NCBI GenBank assembly: GCA_006384855.1
Contig: VCJN01002282.1
Location: forward strand, 1-64,000
DNA length: 64,000 nucleotides
Source of the DNA: Tetraselmis striata
Lineage: Eukaryota; Chlorophyta; Chlorodendrophyceae; Chlorodendrales; Chlorodendraceae
Reading direction: 5' to 3'
In this document: positions 31,513 to 40,368 of the stretch, in pieces
How positions within the stretch are numbered: position 1 is the first letter of the stretch
Layout: each line of letters opens with the position of its first letter
Translations under genes and position numbers: made by a program
The notes under the pieces: model-generated
Told to the model about the DNA's origin: nothing
What the model saw: only the letters and a program-made list of their open reading frames with translations
Databases searched by the model: none

Positions 31513-32517
31513 ATCCAGCGAAGCGTCGATTTTTCGGCGGTGAGCTTTATTGCCGTACGGGTACCCGTATAGTGCAGCGGATCGGGCCTATAGGTGCATG
31601 ACTAAAACACTTATCTACTGGCATGTACTACTAAGTACTATAATCCACCCACCCGCCCACCCACCTACGGTCCTTAATTACACAGCCGTCCGATTACGAT
31701 CTCACGGTTGGGAGGCTATGAGTACTGGTACTCGCTACTCGCTGTTGGTAATGGAAAAAAAACTCGGGTACTTCAAAGCGCTGGCAATGCGAACGCTCGC
31801 TGATGGTACTGGTACTCGCTACTCGCTGCTGGAACTGGTATTGGTACTCGCTACTCGCTGCTGATAATGGAAAAAAAAACTCTGGTACTTCAAAGCGCTG
31901 GCAATGGAAACCGCTCGCTGCTGGTACTTCAAAGCGTTGGCAATGCAATTCATGGAACTGATGGCCAGTGATTCCCCTACCTCTTGGGTGGGTTGAGCGG
32001 AGGAAAAGGAGAGCCGCGTCCGAAATCGCCTGGAATACGAGAGAATTGATACCGGTCGCAATACGGTTTTATCACGGATTTTTAGGCGTCCGTCCGTCCG
32101 TCCTCCTGTGCTGCGTCTTCGCGTATGAACCGTCATACGTTCGGTGTTTGGTCGTTTGATTTCTAGGCACTGGTCCGACGACGGTAAGGTTCTTAATGGA
32201 TGCGCGTGTATTCTAGCCCAGGCACGTCATATATTCGTCTGAAACGCCAAAATAACGCGGTACCGCAGCGCGTTTTTACTGCTGAATCAGCAAGCGAGAC
32301 TATTCAGCGAATATATTTGCTGTAAAATGATGCTGTAAAAATGGGTCGCCGCGGTGCGGGGGCAGTCCGCCGACCCGGGGCCCGGCGTCCGTCGACGGAC
32401 GGGCGACGGTCGAACGACGGCGTCCGGCGTCCGGTGCCGGTACAGGCGGCGGGCGTGGCGATTCGCGCCGTGCCCGCCCCGTAGACCTGACGACCGGCCC
32501 GACCTGCGCGGCCTCGT
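31513..32517. repeat. Noncoding stretch with short tandem repeats
   Basis: At 31,715-31,945 the words ACTCGCTACTCGCTGCTGG and TACTTCAAAGCGCTGGCAATG recur three or four times each, giving overlapping repeats of about 40 and 115 bp. The rest holds no supported gene. Confidence 0.6.
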
Positions 32518-32810
32518 GCGGGATGCGGGCCGCCTGTAGGCGGCTTGTACTGTACTGCTGATCTTGCAGTGCTGTTTTTTTTTTTTTTTTTTGGGTAATA
32601 CAACTTTTAGCGGTGGGTTGGGTACCGGCCTTTTTGTAATGCACACCAGTAGTCAGCGGCCCGCTTTTACGCGGCTTGCAGATTTAATCTGTTTTACAAA
32701 ATAAATTACTGACAAATCTAACGCTAAAAGCAGTATTACCCGGAAACAACAGTATTACAAGATCAACAGTACAAGCCGGCTAAGAGCCGCCCGCATCCCG
32801 CACCAGGCTC
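32518..32810. repeat. Inverted repeat (hairpin) with arms of about 75-85 bp
   Basis: The left arm at 32,518-32,605 (CGGGATGCGGGCCGCC, GGCGGCTTGTACTGT, GGGTAATAC) pairs imperfectly with 32,731-32,810. The loop is about 125 bp, and a T run (about 32,574-32,592) lies in the left arm. No gene is present. A foldback MITE is the likely explanation. Confidence 0.65.
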
Positions 32811-33249
32811 AACCCAAGAGGTAGGGGCACCTCCACAAATCCCCGGCGCGAAGCGCCGCTTAGTATATATAGAACCACTTATTTTAAAATTTTCTGAAAA
32901 ATCGACGCATCGCTGATTCAACTGTCAAGTTACTTCATACCCCCAAAGAAGAAAATGCCGGTATCCTGAAAGCTATATGTAATGGACTACCGATATCGTC
33001 CGAGGAAGGGTAAAACTGCGGGAAGAATAATTGCTTGTTTTTTTTCCCCGCTCCCGGGACAGGACTGGTACCAGTGAAACCCTTGCTTGCAGCTTGGTAG
33101 TATACCAGAAATGATGAAAATAAAGACCTCTAGCATGTGCTACGCCGAACTCTGGGATTAGGATTAGGACAATTTTTTACATCAACGTACAGAAAACGTA
33201 CCGGCACGTGAAAATCTGATGTCATCGCGTGGTAAAATACCGTCCCAGT

Positions 33250-33507
33250 ACAAGGTACATCCCTTGTCCGCTCGGTTGAGCGGTCGTCTCGTACGCGAGA
33301 GGTACCGGGTTCGATTCCTGGCCGATGTATTTCGGCAATATCGTCCCGGCGTGTCCTGGGTTTCCCCGGTTGATGCATTAGCCCTTCGGGGTTCGAATGA
33401 GGCAATGGTCTATGGGCTATGCCAGACCTACGACTGCAGTTGGCGCACGAGGTCAAGTGCTGGGGCGGCTTCGGCCGATGTCCCGGGGCGAACTTTACTT
33501 TACTTTT
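33250..33507 (+). mobile_element. tRNA-derived SINE, copy 2, with target duplication
   Basis: This is the cleanest copy, about 257 bp. The head folds like a tRNA: TACATC at the 5' end pairs with GATGTA about 70 bp later, and the B box is GGGTTCGATTCC. It is flanked by the 12-bp direct repeat TACCGTCCCAGT (33,238-33,249 and 33,507-33,518), the mark of LINE-driven retroposition. The tail is ACTTTACTTTTA. Confidence 0.9.
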
Positions 33508-33807
33508 ACCGTCCCAGTTCGCGTGTCCCAGAAACGGGTTTGGGACACATCGCGAATCCTAGGATAGTCGTTTAGGATAATGAGATACGGCGTTGCGCGC
33601 CTACATCGGGCCCCGGCGCGGGCTGTGTGATCTCCACACACAATGCGAGTACCGCACACCGCCACCACCAACCAGCCACGGTGCCGCCCGCGCAGCACCC
33701 GCGCATCTTGCCACGCACACGGGGCACTACGACGAATGCGGGTTGTTGACTGAGACCCAACCTGCCCCGTCATGACCCCAAGTCTTGCGCCCCGGTAGCC
33801 ATGCGCG

Positions 33808-35868
33808 ATGGACACCGGAGTAGTTGGTGGCGGCAGCGCCCCGCCGACAGCCGACGCAGCGGAGGCTGGCGGCGCGCCAGCGAGCGACAACGAGGAACGC
33901 GAGGGCGAGGACCATGTAGAGGGGGGCGGCGACGACTCGAGCAAGCGTTTCATCATCGCGTGGACAGCGGAGGCGCATAAGGTTTTGCTAGATGCTGCCC
34001 TTTTCGTGGGCCAGCCCGAGTATATTAAAAAGCGCAAGGGTACTGAAGGCTATATAAGAGTGGCGGCTCGCTTCGGGAAGATGCTGGCTCGGAAGAGCGT
34101 CCCGCACAAGGGCAAGCCCCAGGGCGACACCATAAAGAAGAGGCTGAGGAAGCTTATGGACATCTACGGCCCAGGCAAGGCGCGAGACGACAGCTACACT
34201 ACACCTACAACGCGAGAGACAGCCTTGTCACACGCCAATCCCAGCCGTGCGCAGGTAGAGTACAGGGGGTATTTCAAACTGTTCGGCAAAGACAAGGACC
34301 TGCATGATCTAGCACATACGTACCTCGAGAAATGCAGCGAGACCAATGAAGCTATGCAGACAAAGAAGGATGCGCGGCAGAAGGCATAGCGTCACATAAA
34401 GGAGTCTGCTAGGCGGGGCAAAAAGCTGCAAAAGTATGTGCCACACTGCCACCCAAAGATTAGGTTGCGCTACTCTTGTCTACCCTTATGGTGACGCCGT
34501 TGCACCGCGTTGATCGCTCACTGGTTGTCACAAGTAGTTGGAGGATGGCTGCTGCTAGGCGCAGCTCCGTTGGGCGGCCTTGGGCCTGGCGCCGCTGGCC
34601 TGGGCTCCCAGCTTGGCTTGGGCGCTAACTTGCTCTTGAATCTGTTGCCTATATTTCAGGGTGGCCATGGGTTTGTCTTTGTCATCTGCAAATGGCAGTA
34701 GGGGGGACGGTTTGTCGTCCTCTTCATAAGGTGGGAGTCAAGACTGCGTCTCAAGCTACACGGATGGATCCAGCGGCATCTCCTTCAAATCAGTGGAGAG
34801 CGGCGGTGGCGAGGGCGAGGATGAGATTATGGACGCTGTGGAGGTTATCGAGGTTTCCTCTGAAGGGATGGGGGTAATGTGATTTTTATGCATATGCGAA
34901 GTAATAACTGGCTTGAAATAATCGGGGATGAGTGTGACACAGGTGACCCAAGCCCAGGTGATTGGGAATACATGGAAAAGGAGCAGGAAGTGCTGTGGCG
35001 AAGCAACCGAACACTTCTCTACAAGACCGTGTTACCTATGTGTTGAACCGGCTGGACTATTCCAACATGAGATATGGAGAAAAGGAGACCTGGGACTCCA
35101 ACGTCATTACTGTGTGGGGAGCTGCTGTCCGGCATGTATTGTTGCTTGGACCCGAGGAGAAAGCTAAGAAGCTAGACGAGCTCTGCAAACAATGCAAAAC
35201 AAAGCACACCACTGCCGGCTGGCCATATGCCAGTGTCTCATCGTCATGGAATGACATGTGGGATGCTATTTTGTTCAGCGCGGAGAAGCAGCAAGCCATG
35301 GATGCTGACACCATGACGCAAGTGTTGAAGAATGCTGTGAGTGTTATGGAGGGTCTTGGCAATAGGTGAGCTCGATTTGGACTGCAATAGATGTATGGCA
35401 TTGCGGTTCTGGAGCAGCATGGAACATGATGTGTGTGTTGCTCCGGTGCTTGATGTGATGCAGAGTGGGGAATGAACGCCCCGCGACTGCGGACCGCCGT
35501 CCCCGGCTCACTGTAGCTGATTTGGCCAGTGATGATGAACCGCCCTCAAAAACGAGGAGCGCGCACGAAGCAACGCTGGCACCAACATGCGGCCCGCGCA
35601 GACAAGAAGAACCATGCGGGCCGACGTAAGACAAGAAATGAAGACCCTATGGCTGGCGTGTTCGCCCTGTTCGCACAGAACCAAAGAAAGAACGATAAAG
35701 GCGAGCTGAAGCTGCGGGACAAGGAGCTGAAAGTGCGCCACATTGAAGCAGAAACGTCACGTAAGCAGGTTGAGAATGATACAGATGCAGCAGCTTAACC
35801 AGCAAACCAACATGATGCAAAAAATGTTTGAAATGTTCCAGCAGCAACAACGTCAGCCAAATCAGTAG
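33808..35868 (+). pseudogene. Myb/SANT-like protein of a Harbinger-type transposon
   Basis: The ATG at 33,808 opens a 193-residue frame: an acidic N-terminus, then SKRFIIAWTAEAHKVLLDAA and a helical region with VAARFGKMLARKSVPHKGKP and TIKKRLRKLMDIYG, which looks like a Myb/SANT-type DNA-binding domain. It ends at TAG 34,389. More plus-strand pieces follow: 34,962-35,369 (VTYVLNRLDYSNMRYGEKET and on) and 35,640-35,868, a Lys/Glu-rich coiled coil that shifts frame into QMQQLNQQTNMMQKMFEMFQ. Harbinger elements pair such a Myb-like accessory protein, which guides the transposase to the element ends, with a separate DDE gene. The pieces may be exons of one gene, but the joins are not certain. Confidence 0.5.
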
Positions 35869-36053
35869 ATATGGAGCTGAGTAGAATGTGGCAGCACTCT
35901 TGCCACTGTAACCATCACACCTTGCCCGATGATGTAATGCACGTTGTTCCCGGGCGCAAAGACGCCATTGCAGCCCGCATCAACATCATGCGGCTGGCAA
36001 TATTGTGAACAGAGACACAGGAAACATAATAAGTGAAAACCATGCAGCATGAA

Positions 36054-36360
36054 TTACATACTGCCCATGAGGTTTTCCTCTAGGGTGGGCGGGGGCAGAT
36101 GAAAAAAAGAGGAAACCTGATTCCCCTGCTCAAGGCATGTGAGGCAGTTTACCAGCATTACACCTGCATTGTAGTACAAGCCGACTGGAGTTACGAGGAC
36201 CCTCTGCGCATCTTTCTTGGCCAACCACGGGAACGTCATCTTGACAATACCAAATCCCCATTCCACGGACGTCCGAGGGGCATTCATAGCGGTGCTGTAC
36301 CAGTCTTGAATAGACCCACGGCGCCGCTCATGACGTTGAAATCCACATTACAATAGCAGC
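36054..36360 (-). pseudogene. PIF/Harbinger DDE transposase, C-terminal fragment
   Basis: The minus-strand frame reads DWYSTAMNAPRTSVEWGFGI, VKMTFPWLAKKDAQRVLVTP, VGLYYNAGVMLVNCLTCLEQ and a tail with PPPTLEENL. The R..VEW.FG motif includes the last catalytic acid of the DDE_Tnp_4 family, and the LL.NC.TC tail is typical. The upstream two thirds, including the first two catalytic acids, are missing. The gag-recombinase element inserted just beyond (36,426) may be the cause. It is convergent with the Myb-like gene. Confidence 0.7.
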
Positions 36361-36809
36361 AGGATACGTGTCCGGACGGACGCCGATGCAGCACTGACTG
36401 CGTTAAGTCATCGTTACATTACCGGATTTCAAAGTTGAGTCTGGTTTTGCCAAAAAGGTCGCGCAGGCTGTTTTACACGGTCAAGAGCCGAAATTGGCAG
36501 GATGGTTTAGCGAAAGCGTGGAGGGAAAACGGAGTCAGGGGGGGCGCTGCGTGGAACGCAGCGAAAACTGGAAGATGGCAGGCTCAACTGTTCTGGCTGC
36601 TTTTATGTCTACTCGTGCTGCACCCAACAAAGGCGCAACAACAGTTACTAGTTCCCGTACCACTGCGCAGCACTTGTAGCTACAAAGCGGTTAGGTCAAG
36701 GATGGAAACCCCATAAACTAGTTTAGATCATTTCAAAGTTGAGTCTGGTTTTGCCAGTCTTGAGCGAACGTAGAGAGCGGTGGATTGACGGAGAAGGGGT
36801 AGCGCCAAG

Positions 36810-38258
36810 TCATGAAGGAGGCACTGGGAAGGCCACCGCTGCGGAGTCCTGTTGGACTTGGAAGTGGCGGAGGGGGGCGATGTGTCCAAAGAAGAACCAC
36901 GCGCCAGGAGAAGGAAGAACGTTGGGGTCGATGTAGTCCAGAACGACATCAGAGTTAGTGGCCCAACCGCCTTGGTAGCGGATGTGGGACAGTGGCACTC
37001 CGATGGCGTTTGCTGCAGAGGCTGCGCCCTTGCGTAGACTGTGTGAAGTCCAGGAAGTGCCAGCAGGGGGGGCAGCGTTGACTAGGTTGACGGCTGTAGA
37101 CAGCCAGTCTGACATCGTAGCCGCAGTCCAAGGTTTCGACTGCTCAGCCACATTGACAGCCCAGAAGTTGGAGGCAGCCAAGCCAACAGAAACCAGGGGA
37201 ACAGATTGGACGTTGTCGATGAAGTGGTGCAAAAGACGTGCCACTCGAGGGTGCTCGGACACCGGAAGGAGAAGTACGCGCAGGTCGTCGGGTCCCCGTC
37301 GGCCAGCGCGACCTTTCTCGCGGTACACTTGCAGGGTGATGTTGTAGTCGTCGACATGCATGTCTCGCACTCGACAGGACACGCCAGTGAGGCCCCTGGC
37401 AAAGAACATAAAGTTGACAACCGAGGCCAGGAGGGCTCGGAAGTTGTGGTGGTACTCTGGGTAGGGAGCAGACACAATCAGCTCGGCCTTTGTGACGAAG
37501 CGGTAAGCCACATCCGCAGGCAGAGGGACACGCAAAGGGGCAGCGTCCAGTCGGCGCTGACGCAGCATCAGCCCACGCCTTGCTGAAGTTAAGTGCATGC
37601 TGTCCTTGGCGATTGGGTCGAGGTTGTGCAGCTCGAAGAACGTGTTGATCGCAGACAGGTAAGGTTGCAGTGACTTAGCGGCGATGTGCCCCCGCTCGCC
37701 GATCCAGGCAACGTACCGAACGACAGTCGCAGTAGTCGCCTCCAGCGGGCTGATGTTCTCGGAGTCGTGGCAGAATTCCGCGAACTGAGACAGCCGGCCG
37801 GCATAGCTCTTGAGTGTCTGAGCGCCGAGGGAGCTGGAGAGTAGGTCGAGCGTCCGCTGGCCCAGCTCGTCTGAGCCGAACGCGTCCTGCAGTCGGGCTC
37901 GCAATGAAGCAGCCCAGGGAGCGACAGCTTCGGGCTCGTCAATTACGTAAGTGCGTTGTTTTACTGACAGAGTTCCACCGGTACGACTACTGCTCGCAAA
38001 GTACGCGGCAGCAGCAGTTAGGTTCCCGGCGGTTGGCCGGTAGCTGCTGGACGGGTTTGTAGTAGCATCGGTACGGGTTTGCGGGGCTAGGTTCAGGTAA
38101 GAGGGCCGCCCCGCGCGCCCTTCGCGCTCGTAGCGCCTGTCTCGCGCGTAACGTACCCGCGCGAAACTTGGTCGTTGCGAACCAGTTGTAACACGTAGTG
38201 TAACAACCGACGGACGCAGTGGTGGAATGGTACGGGAGGCGGTTAGTTGAGCCGCCAT
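36810..38258 (-). CDS. Tyrosine recombinase of the short split-repeat element
   Basis: The frame is open from 38,435, but the first ATG is at 38,258, giving 482 residues. A basic N-terminal extension (RYARDRRYEREGRAGR) leads to the core-binding domain (LKSYAGRLSQFAEFCHDSEN, VRYVAWIGERGHIAAKSL, INTFFELHNLDPIAKDS). The catalytic domain has NFMFFARGLTGVSCRVRD for the first Arg, SHSLRKGAASAANAIG for H-x-x-R (residues 406-409), GGWATNSDVVLDY with Trp432 and nucleophile Tyr442. All expected catalytic residues are present. It would join circular element DNA to the target by strand exchange. It lies 213 bp after gag on the same strand, and its B1 repeat begins just after the gene. Confidence 0.88.
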   Translation of the reverse strand: MAAQLTASRTIPPLRPSVVTLRVTTGSQRPSFARVRYARDRRYEREGRAGRPSYLNLAPQTRTDATTNPSSSYRPTAGNLTAAAAYFASSSRTGGTLSVKQRTYVIDEPEAVAPWAASLRARLQDAFGSDELGQRTLDLLSSSLGAQTLKSYAGRLSQFAEFCHDSENISPLEATTATVVRYVAWIGERGHIAAKSLQPYLSAINTFFELHNLDPIAKDSMHLTSARRGLMLRQRRLDAAPLRVPLPADVAYRFVTKAELIVSAPYPEYHHNFRALLASVVNFMFFARGLTGVSCRVRDMHVDDYNITLQVYREKGRAGRRGPDDLRVLLLPVSEHPRVARLLHHFIDNVQSVPLVSVGLAASNFWAVNVAEQSKPWTAATMSDWLSTAVNLVNAAPPAGTSWTSHSLRKGAASAANAIGVPLSHIRYQGGWATNSDVVLDYIDPNVLPSPGAWFFFGHIAPLRHFQVQQDSAAVAFPVPPS

Positions 38259-38471
38259 GTGCAGGTGTGCGGATGGTTGAGCCGCACTCGGCTGTAGCTG
38301 TGAGAAGCGCCGCACCGAGGAAGGTCTAAAGGAAGTCTGTAAGGTGGGGGGGTCAGGTCCTGACACAGGGCGCTCATCCCGCCGTTGAGCTGCAAGGGTG
38401 CGTCTTGCGGCGGTCACCGAAAGGTGGCCTCGCAAGGCTCCTGCAGCTCCGACGAAAGGCGCCCCACACCG

Positions 38472-39326
38472 TCACTTGTGCTCACCTTCGCGGCCACGTC
38501 CACGTCCGCCGCCACGTCCTCGCCCACGCCCGCGACATGCAGCTGCAGCCGCTACTCGAGAAGTAGCGGTCGCCTTGGCGCTGCTGGCAACGGTCGCTTC
38601 GAAGACACGACGCTCGTAGTCCCTCATGAGGTCCCCAAAAATCGCAGAACCCAGATGCTCCGAAGCAGGCTGGAAATGCTGAGCTCGCAGCACGTCCAGA
38701 ACACCTTGGTCACCGTGCACACGCTTGATCTCATTTAGCTTCCGCAGGAAGGCTAGACGAAAACGAAACGCCTTGTCGATGGCCTCGGCGTAATTCCGAG
38801 CTCTCGCGAGGTAGGGGGTGAAGTCCTGGTTGGTGGCGGGGACGTACGGTAGCAGCTCGTCGAGCGCCACGAAAAGGGCGGCCATGTGGGCCCCGAAACA
38901 CGACATCCACAAGTACTCCTCCTGGGCCGGCAGACGCCGGTCATCCTGCTTGAGGTACTCGTTCGTTAGGTCGGTGCTCAAAGGGAAAAGTCCAGGCACT
39001 CGGCTGACCGGTCGAACGGCCTCGTAACCATACTCTGCTCTCTGCAGTAGCTCTGGCACCGCGAGGTAATCATCCTCGGCACTCACGGATTTTGCTCCGA
39101 CACGGCCGCTCTGGGCTAGCTCTAGCAAGTCGGGGCGCTCTGCGGCTCCCCCGCTGCCTGTCGGCTGTCCCGCGAAGCGCTGCCCTGAGCCGGAGCCATG
39201 TGCCCCTTCTCCATCAACAACGCGATCACGAGCCGTCAATTGTGCCACAGCTGTAGCCAGCGCACGCACATCTGCTTGCAACGACTCCAGCGTCGGCTCG
39301 GCGACGGGTTCTTCTCCATCTGGCAT
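38472..39326 (-). CDS. Gag-like protein of the short split-repeat element
   Basis: ATG at 39,326, 284 residues. An N-terminal amphipathic helix (TLESLQADVRALATAVAQLT) is followed by a Gly/Ser linker, a conserved helical domain (VPELLQRAEYGYEAVRPVS, PAQEEYLWMSCFGAHMAALF, AIFGDLMRDYERRVFEATV) and an RG-rich tail (RGRGRGGGRGRG) suited to RNA binding. There is no zinc knuckle. I call it gag-like from position, coiled coil and RNA-binding tail; direct family membership is not shown. The frame is open throughout, in contrast to copy 1 with its TAA. Expression would start from the A1 repeat just upstream. Confidence 0.75.
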   Translation of the reverse strand: MPDGEEPVAEPTLESLQADVRALATAVAQLTARDRVVDGEGAHGSGSGQRFAGQPTGSGGAAERPDLLELAQSGRVGAKSVSAEDDYLAVPELLQRAEYGYEAVRPVSRVPGLFPLSTDLTNEYLKQDDRRLPAQEEYLWMSCFGAHMAALFVALDELLPYVPATNQDFTPYLARARNYAEAIDKAFRFRLAFLRKLNEIKRVHGDQGVLDVLRAQHFQPASEHLGSAIFGDLMRDYERRVFEATVASSAKATATSRVAAAAACRGRGRGRGGGRGRGREGEHK

Positions 39327-39627
39327 GGTAACGCACGGACGTACGGACGAGAATATCACACTCGGGTGGCGAGCCGGGTGTGGTCTTGAACAACCTGGGG
39401 TGACCTTGCTCGCAACTGGTTACGAGACAGTTTTTACATCGCTGCGTGGAACGCAGCGAAAACTGGAAGATGGCAGGCTCAGCTGTTCTGGCTGCTTTTA
39501 TGTCTACTCGTGCTGCACCCAACAAAGGCGCAACAACAGTTACTAGTTCCCGTACCACTGCGCAGCACTTGTAGCTACAAAGCGGTTAGGTCAAGGATGG
39601 AAACCCCATAAACTAGTTTAGATCATA

Positions 39628-40368
39628 CTTATCGATGGAAATCCACGCGGGTCGACCCTGTGCATTTCAGGTTTGATCAACACACCAAGGCGCCCAGAAG
39701 CGGCTTACCGGTACTGGTGTGAATTACAAAAAGGGCAGTTCCCCTTTTGTACGACCTCGTGTAAGATTGTTCTGCGGAATATACTATTCAGAAAGTACGG
39801 GTAACACAATACGAAGGGCGGCAAAACACGGCTACAGGGCAGGCTCGGCCTGCCGTTATTTCAAGTTAGATTGCCACCCACGCGCCAAAATCCTTAGTAC
39901 GAGGTAATATAGACACTGTTGGTCGATTTCCCAGTCGTGCAATCTTGGGTAAACTGGGCGGCGGGGACGGCGGCGGACATCGTCATCACGAGCGACAAAA
40001 TGACAGCTGCAAGAACTGGTACTGTACCTGTAGCGACTAAGCCCGTCGTGCTCTCTCATAAGCACTCAGCTGACCCCGGTAGCCAGCAAGCCCCCGCGGC
40101 TGAGGGCTTACCGCCTGCTCGGTAGTTGACGTATTACGGTAGCAGACAACGTTACGGATGCGGTAGACAGACCTGGCACGGAGTGGTCTTCACGTACTGC
40201 TGACGCGGCCGGAGGGGAGATGCCGGAGGAGCTCCACGAATATCAGGCCTACCAGCCGCAGCATTAACTACTGTGGGATACGAGAAAAATACGCGTGTAC
40301 GAACGGTGCTGTCGTCATCGCGGGGGTTCGTCGCCGCAGGTGGCGGTGGAGCCACAGCAGATGACACT
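39628..40368. other. Gap before the RING-CH gene, no supported gene
   Basis: Only the open frame from 40,204 onward, in frame with the RING-CH gene, suggests coding or 5' leader sequence. The rest should contain the promoter of that gene, but no element could be assigned. Confidence 0.4.

Larger units (their letters stand above)
36426..39627 (-). mobile_element. Gag plus tyrosine-recombinase element with split direct repeats and no RT, copy 2 (intact)
   Basis: In minus-strand order: A1 39,627-39,440, gag 39,326-38,472, recombinase 38,258-36,810, B1 36,756-36,730, A2 36,730-36,545, B2 36,452-36,426. A1 and A2 are nearly identical over 186-188 bp (CGCTGCGTGGAACGCAGCG at one end, ACTAGTTTAGATCAT at the other). 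B1 and B2 share TTTCAAAGTTGAGTCTGG. The A1-ORFs-B1A2-B2 layout is that of DIRS elements, but the whole element is 3.2 kb with no reverse transcriptase or RNase H. Both genes are open, so it may be recent. Confidence 0.9.

Noticed and set aside
33250-33330. A free-standing tRNA gene
   Set aside because: The tRNA-like head is continuous with a repeated body and tail and is present in three copies with target duplications, so it is a SINE. The anticodon arm also does not form a clean 5-bp stem with a 7-base loop.
36810-38435. Recombinase start at 38,435
   Set aside because: That codon is TTG; the first in-frame ATG is at 38,258, and the plus-strand copy starts at the matching ATG.
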